This document shows positions 34,000 to 38,717 of a stretch of DNA of 38,717 nt, in pieces. Origin of the DNA: Gemmatimonas sp. (GTDB lineage: Bacteria > Gemmatimonadota > Gemmatimonadetes > Longimicrobiales > Longimicrobiaceae); the NCBI GenBank assembly GCA_009380025.1, contig WHSP01000026.1, positions 1 through 38,717 on the forward strand. Direction: 5' to 3'. A program made the position numbers and the translations under genes. The first letter of the stretch is position 1, and each line of letters opens with the position of its first letter. Under the pieces are notes generated by a model. It did no database searches. It was given only the letters and a program-made list of their open reading frames with translations, and was not told where the DNA came from.

Positions 34000-34603
34000 G
34001 ATCTCCTCGGGCTCCTCGCCTTTTGCTGGAGCCTTCGCCGTCGGCGAGCTCTGCGCGGCGGGACCGGCGGTGGGCGTTTCGATGTAGAGGGTACCCTTCT
34101 TTGGCGGGAGCGTCCGCCATCCGTTTGCGACAACTGGTGCTGGAGCGTTCCGAGAAGCGCCCCCGCAGCCACCGAAGGCGAGCGAAGCTGCTCATCCTGG
34201 TGTCCCTGGACGATCCCGCGAGGTCGAGCGCGCATTGCGGAGGACGCGCCACGATACGGTTGCACATCGGCTCGTGGCAAGGATTTGGCCGCTATCGCGG
34301 CCGCCCCGGCCTTCTCGCACGGGTAATGCGTGGCGAGACCTGGCCGTCAGAATAGATGCGCTCGATCGAGTAGACAAGGAGGTCCTGTTTGGGTTGCCGA
34401 TTGGCTGCGGAACCGGGATCAGGAACCGACCTCGGCTTTCGCCGTGGGTTTGGCAGTCACGATCCGGGATCCGTTATCGAACCAGGCAGGACCGTGGCGC
34501 TCGGTAGTGGCGGACGGCTAGCGCGTCCACATACTCGGGGCCCCACGCCGACTTCGTTCGCGTGCGGTTACCATCCGCCTCTGCCCTCGCGCCCTGGATT
34601 GCC
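34000..34603. other. Region without an intact gene
   Basis: The left part (34000-34191, minus strand) is the probable mature N-terminus of the zincin lipoprotein. A hairpin GGCCGC-TATC-GCGGCC lies at 34287-34302. On the minus strand 34474-34590 reads [20 protein letters not shown], resembling fragments of RHS-repeat proteins, and stops at a TAA. No start with ribosome site or full domain was found on either strand. Confidence 0.5.
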
Positions 34604-36181
34604 ATGAGCTCGACAGATCCCACACCGGGCGATTCGTTTGGCGCCGATCCGATCGTATACATGCCTTTCATGGAAAGCTCTCCGCGCGCGCGCGCTTCGT
34701 CAGTCCCCGCAGCTGCCCGAATCGCGTCGTCGGATCGCCTGTTCGATGCCTATCGCCCGCCTCCCGGCGTCCCTGACGAAATCTTCCAGGCGAGTGGCCA
34801 GCCGCGACCCGAAGCCGAGTACCTCGTCGACCTTCTGGAGGAGGTGGGCGCCGAGGAGCTGCGGAGGCGAAAGCAGCTGGCGGACGCAGCCTTTCTGACG
34901 CACGGCATCACCTTCTCCGTCTACTTCGAGAAGTCAGGATCCGAAAGGATCTTTCCCTTCGACCTGATCCCGCGGCCGATCGTCGCGGAGGAGTGGCGCC
35001 GAGTCGAGAGTGGACTTGCGCAGCGGATCCATGCGCTGAACTCCTTCCTGGGAGACGTCTACGGAAGGGGGCGAATCCTCGCCGAGGGTCGCATTCCTGG
35101 TGAGGTGGTCGATTCCGCGCATGGGTATCATCCCCAGCTGAAGGGAATCCGACCGCCGGGTGGCGTCTATATCCATATCGCGGGCATCGACCTCGTTCGC
35201 GGCGCGAACGACGAGCTCGTCGTGCTGGAGGACAACATCCGAGTTCCCTCGGGGGTTTCGTACGTCCTCGAGAACCGAGCGGTGATGAAGCGGATCTACC
35301 CGAAGATGTTCCCCGCGATCGGCGTACGCTCGGTCGACGAGTACCCGACCCGGCTGCGCGCGGCGCTGACGTCGGTTGCGCCCAAGATCACGGACCGGCC
35401 GCGCATCGTCGTCCTCACCCCCGGTCCTTTCAACTCGGCCTACTTCGAGCACACCTTCCTGGCGCGCCGGATGGGGTGCGAGCTCGTCCAGCCGCAGGAT
35501 CTCGCGGTGTGGGGCGGCCGCGTTTATGTCCGGACCACCCGCGGGCCCGAGCCGGTCGACGTAATCTATCGTAGGGTCGACGACGATTTTCTCGATCCGC
35601 TCGTCTTTCGATCCGACAGCCTCCTCGGTGTGCCCGGGCTCGTCGACGCGTATGCGCGCGGGAACGTCACATTGGCCAACGCGCTCGGGAACGGGGTCGG
35701 TGATGACAAGGCGATCTACGCGTACGTCCCCGAGATGATCCGCTTCTATCTGGGCGAGGAACCGATTCTCGGGCAGGTGCCTACGTACCTCTGCCTACGG
35801 GAAGACGATTGCCGGTACGTGTTGGAGAACCTCGACAAACTCGTCGTCAAGTCTGTCGATGAGGCGGGCGGCTACGGGATGTTGATGGGTCCTCAGGCCA
35901 GCAAGAAGGAGATTGCTTCCTTCCGTGAGCGGATCAAGGCCAATCCGCGGAAGTACATCGCCCAGCCCCTGATCCAGCTCTCGACCTGTCCGACCTGGAC
36001 GGGTGAAGGTGTCGCGCCCCGTCGTGTCGACCTGCGCCCGTACGTCGTGACCGGACGCTCGAGCTGGGTATTGCCTGGCGGGCTGACGCGGGTGGCCCTT
36101 CGGGAGGGCTCCTACATCGTGAACTCGAGCCAGGGTGGTGGGTCGAAGGACACGTGGGTCCTCGACGGGGGGGACCGTTGA
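34604..36181 (+). CDS. Circularly permuted ATP-grasp type 2 protein
   Basis: About 525 residues from ATG 34604; upstream (34562) and downstream ATGs are alternatives because no ribosome site is distinct. Landmarks of the DUF404/DUF407 (CP_ATPgrasp_2) family run throughout: [159 protein letters not shown] and RRVDLRPYV. The family is thought to make amide bonds, probably tagging or building peptides. It overlaps the alpha-E gene by TTGA, in an operon with a transglutaminase. Confidence 0.9.
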   Translation: MSSTDPTPGDSFGADPIVYMPFMESSPRARASSVPAAARIASSDRLFDAYRPPPGVPDEIFQASGQPRPEAEYLVDLLEEVGAEELRRRKQLADAAFLTHGITFSVYFEKSGSERIFPFDLIPRPIVAEEWRRVESGLAQRIHALNSFLGDVYGRGRILAEGRIPGEVVDSAHGYHPQLKGIRPPGGVYIHIAGIDLVRGANDELVVLEDNIRVPSGVSYVLENRAVMKRIYPKMFPAIGVRSVDEYPTRLRAALTSVAPKITDRPRIVVLTPGPFNSAYFEHTFLARRMGCELVQPQDLAVWGGRVYVRTTRGPEPVDVIYRRVDDDFLDPLVFRSDSLLGVPGLVDAYARGNVTLANALGNGVGDDKAIYAYVPEMIRFYLGEEPILGQVPTYLCLREDDCRYVLENLDKLVVKSVDEAGGYGMLMGPQASKKEIASFRERIKANPRKYIAQPLIQLSTCPTWTGEGVAPRRVDLRPYVVTGRSSWVLPGGLTRVALREGSYIVNSSQGGGSKDTWVLDGGDR

Positions 36182-37173
36182 TCGCCCGGGTCGCCGAGAG
36201 CTGCTTCTGGCTCCACCGCTACATGGAGCGGGTGGAAGCCACGGCCCGGCTTCTCGGTGTGAACTTCTCCTTCCTTTTGGACGTGCCCGGCGACGGGATC
36301 GAACGGTGGCGGCCCCTTCTCGTCGTTGCGGGGGTCGAAGAGGAGTACATCGAACGAGTGGGGTCGGAGTACCTCAACGACGAAGAGTGCGTGCAGGAGT
36401 ATCTGGTCTGGTCCGAGCAGAACCCGGTCTCCGCCTGGAACTCGCTCTGCCGGGCTCGCGAGAGCGCTCGCACTATCCGCGAGACGATCAGCCTCGAGGC
36501 GTGGACTACCCTCAACCGTTTCTGGCTCTGGATGAAGTCGCCGGAATCACGGGCGCTTTATAGTGCTGAACCGTCGACCTTCTACGAGCGGATGCGGGAG
36601 AACTGTCAGCTCTTCAACGGGGTCTGCAACGACACGTTGCTCCATGAGGATCCATTCGAGTTCATGCGGCTCGGGATGTTCCTCGAGAGGGGCGCGCAGA
36701 CGGCCCGGATCCTCGACACCAAGTACCACGCGGTAGGGCCTACGGGGGAAGAGGCGGAGACCCCCGTCGACCTGGGCGAGTGGATCGCCATTCTCCGTTC
36801 GTGCTCCGCCTATGAACCCTTCTTCAAGCGCTCCGAGGGTTCCCTCACCGGAAGGACGGTTGCCGGGTTCCTCCTCCTCGACCCGGCCTTTCCACGATCC
36901 GTTACCCACTGCCTCATGCGCGCCTGGAACTTCCTCCAGCTCATCGCCGGAGAAAACTCCGAAACGGGTCATCGATCCGCGGGTCTGTTAGTCGACCTAT
37001 TGACGCAAATGCGCACGAAGACGATCGATGATATCATCCATACGGGACTGCATGCGGAGCTGACTTCCGTCGTCGATCAGGTGACAGTGATATGCAGGGC
37101 GGTCGAGGAAGACTACTTTTCTGGTCGGATCCCGGGGGAAGAGATGATGCGCGAACTGGCGATTCAGGGATGA
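36178..37173 (+). CDS. Alpha-E domain protein
   Basis: 331 residues from TTG 36178, which overlaps the ATP-grasp stop; the start [26 protein letters not shown] is the standard alpha-E N-terminus, and a G-rich ribosome site precedes it. The protein is all helical ([64 protein letters not shown]), as in the conserved partner of permuted ATP-grasp enzymes. Its function is unknown, possibly substrate or peptide handling. It is coupled by ATGA to the transglutaminase. Confidence 0.9.
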   Translation: MIARVAESCFWLHRYMERVEATARLLGVNFSFLLDVPGDGIERWRPLLVVAGVEEEYIERVGSEYLNDEECVQEYLVWSEQNPVSAWNSLCRARESARTIRETISLEAWTTLNRFWLWMKSPESRALYSAEPSTFYERMRENCQLFNGVCNDTLLHEDPFEFMRLGMFLERGAQTARILDTKYHAVGPTGEEAETPVDLGEWIAILRSCSAYEPFFKRSEGSLTGRTVAGFLLLDPAFPRSVTHCLMRAWNFLQLIAGENSETGHRSAGLLVDLLTQMRTKTIDDIIHTGLHAELTSVVDQVTVICRAVEEDYFSGRIPGEEMMRELAIQG

Positions 37174-38204
37174 GTGAGCACGACGAGGGGCTGCAAGGCT
37201 GGGGTGCCTCCGGGGCCCCGCCATCCGTAGGCGACGGTGTCGAGACCGAAGGGGTCGAGCCGCCCAACGAAGGGGGCCTCCGACCTCGAATCGTCCTTGA
37301 TGCCGTTGCCACTCCGTCGTACCCGGGCGGGGCGCGGATACTCGAAGTCAACCACGAAACCGTCTACACGTACTCGTGGCCCGTTCGACGAAGCTCGCAC
37401 CTCTTCCTGCTTCACCCGGTTGACGATCCACGACAGGACGTTCTGGAGTACGAGCTCGCGCTTTCCGTTCCGGGGGAGAGGACGGCGTTCGAGGACGTCT
37501 TCGGGAACCAGGCGATCTCCTTCCGGCCGACCGAGGAGTATACGGAGCTCCGGATCCACAGTCGGGCGCGGGTTCGGGTTCGGGGTACGTGGGAATCCGA
37601 GCGAGTCGACTATACCGGATCCGTCGACCATCCGGTCGTCTGGATGCCGTGGCAACGGATGATGATGCTCCCTTATCTGATGCCACCCGAGCTACCGGAG
37701 CCCCAGCTCAGCGACCTGTCGGACTTTGCGCTCGACTTCGTGCGTCGGAGCGGAGGCGACCTCGTCCACGCTCTCCAGGAGATGAATCAGGCGATCTACC
37801 AGGATTTCGTCTACGAGCCGGGGTCCACCACGGTCGAGACGACGCCGTATGAGACCTATGTTCGGCGGCGCGGTGTCTGCCAGGACTTCGCCAACCTCTT
37901 CATCATCCTGGCGCAGCTCCTGAACGTTCCGGCACGCTACCGCGTCGGGTACATCAACACTGGAGGGGACTACGAAGGGCAGGTGCGCTCGGACGCTTCG
38001 CACGCCTGGGCCGAGGTCTACCTTCCGCAAATCGGGTGGTACGGATTCGATCCGGCGAACGGCAAGGGCACCGGACACGTCGATTATATCCGCGTCGCGA
38101 CCGGACGCCACTATCGCGATGCTGCGCCGGTCGCCGGGACGATCTTCGAAGGCGGGGGAGGAGAGCGCCTCGAGGCTTCCGTTAGGGTCGAGACGGTGGG
38201 GTGA
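37170..38204 (+). CDS. Transglutaminase-like cysteine protease family protein
   Basis: 344 residues from ATG 37170 (ATGA overlap with the alpha-E stop); a longer frame to 37092 is rejected. After a variable, Gly/Glu-rich N-terminus (about 1-40) comes the transglutaminase N-terminal beta domain (LEVNHETVYTYSWPVRRSSH). The catalytic core carries Cys237 (RRGVCQDFANLF), His278 (DASHAWAEVYLP) and Asp294 (YGFDPANG). In homologous clusters it works with the permuted ATP-grasp and alpha-E proteins, probably hydrolysing or transferring peptide bonds. There is no signal peptide, so it is cytosolic. It is the last gene of the operon seen here. Confidence 0.9.
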   Translation: MSEHDEGLQGWGASGAPPSVGDGVETEGVEPPNEGGLRPRIVLDAVATPSYPGGARILEVNHETVYTYSWPVRRSSHLFLLHPVDDPRQDVLEYELALSVPGERTAFEDVFGNQAISFRPTEEYTELRIHSRARVRVRGTWESERVDYTGSVDHPVVWMPWQRMMMLPYLMPPELPEPQLSDLSDFALDFVRRSGGDLVHALQEMNQAIYQDFVYEPGSTTVETTPYETYVRRRGVCQDFANLFIILAQLLNVPARYRVGYINTGGDYEGQVRSDASHAWAEVYLPQIGWYGFDPANGKGTGHVDYIRVATGRHYRDAAPVAGTIFEGGGGERLEASVRVETVG

Positions 38205-38236
38205 GCGGACGGACCGCTACGACCACGTGCCGCCCG

Positions 38237-38717
<481 letters not shown>

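Noticed and set aside
34235-34507. Short plus-strand frame before the ATP-grasp gene
   Set aside because: Arg-rich, no ribosome site and no homology recognised.

Overview
The window is GC-rich bacterial chromosomal DNA with about 30 protein genes. Nearly half encode exported proteins: Sec or Tat signal peptides and many lipoprotein Cys boxes. The repertoire suggests a heterotrophic Gram-negative of the Gemmatimonadota or a similar soil or marine phylum. It includes a SusC-like TonB receptor, a CBM9-like/DUF5916 protein, penicillin acylase, LVIVD and DUF305 lipoproteins, PQQ dehydrogenases, SoxCD and Tat-exported aldo/keto reductase. The phylum is an inference from gene content; no rRNA or marker gene is present.

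Layout: (1) 1-5.7 kb: remnant of a ModA-like binding protein, a heptamer repeat, a DUF3568 lipoprotein, a coupled NfeD/flotillin pair and a hybrid sensor kinase. (2) 5.8-12.8 kb: penicillin-acylase lipoprotein, an exported phosphodiesterase fused to a GDPD domain, and a TonB receptor broken by a frameshift with apparent loss of mid-barrel sequence. (3) 13-22.7 kb: a co-directional run on the plus strand of a DUF5916 protein, small lipoproteins, DUF202, DinB-like, SoxC, monohaem SoxD-like cytochrome, a small coiled-coil membrane protein, a methyltransferase and a PQQ alcohol dehydrogenase. A second PQQ dehydrogenase converges on it. (4) 24.6-28 kb: a 590-base gap holding a long imperfect palindrome, then a DUF305/LVIVD lipoprotein pair ending at a good hairpin. 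(5) 28.1-31.3 kb, minus strand: exported methyltransferase, APC permease and a Tat-exported aldo/keto reductase lacking the usual catalytic Tyr and His. (6) 31.5-34 kb: exported VOC protein, a PH-like coiled-coil protein and a zincin-like protein; the last two converge on a second copy of the palindrome. (7) 34.6-38.2 kb: a tightly overlapping operon of circularly permuted ATP-grasp, alpha-E and transglutaminase proteins, a known peptide-ligation type cluster, here without the Anbu peptidase in view. A PEP-utilising enzyme enters from the right edge.

The most distinctive observations are these. Two related ~140-base GTAC-centred palindromes are present, and the CTAG ends of one supply the stop codons of both flanking convergent genes. 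One exported polypeptide carries complete active-site sets for an alkaline-phosphatase-superfamily phosphodiesterase and a GDPD. An exported methyltransferase sits beside an amino-acid permease. An aldo/keto reductase has lost its catalytic residues. Several genes (ModA-like, TonB receptor, zincin lipoprotein) look broken by indels, so either local gene decay or assembly error should be considered.
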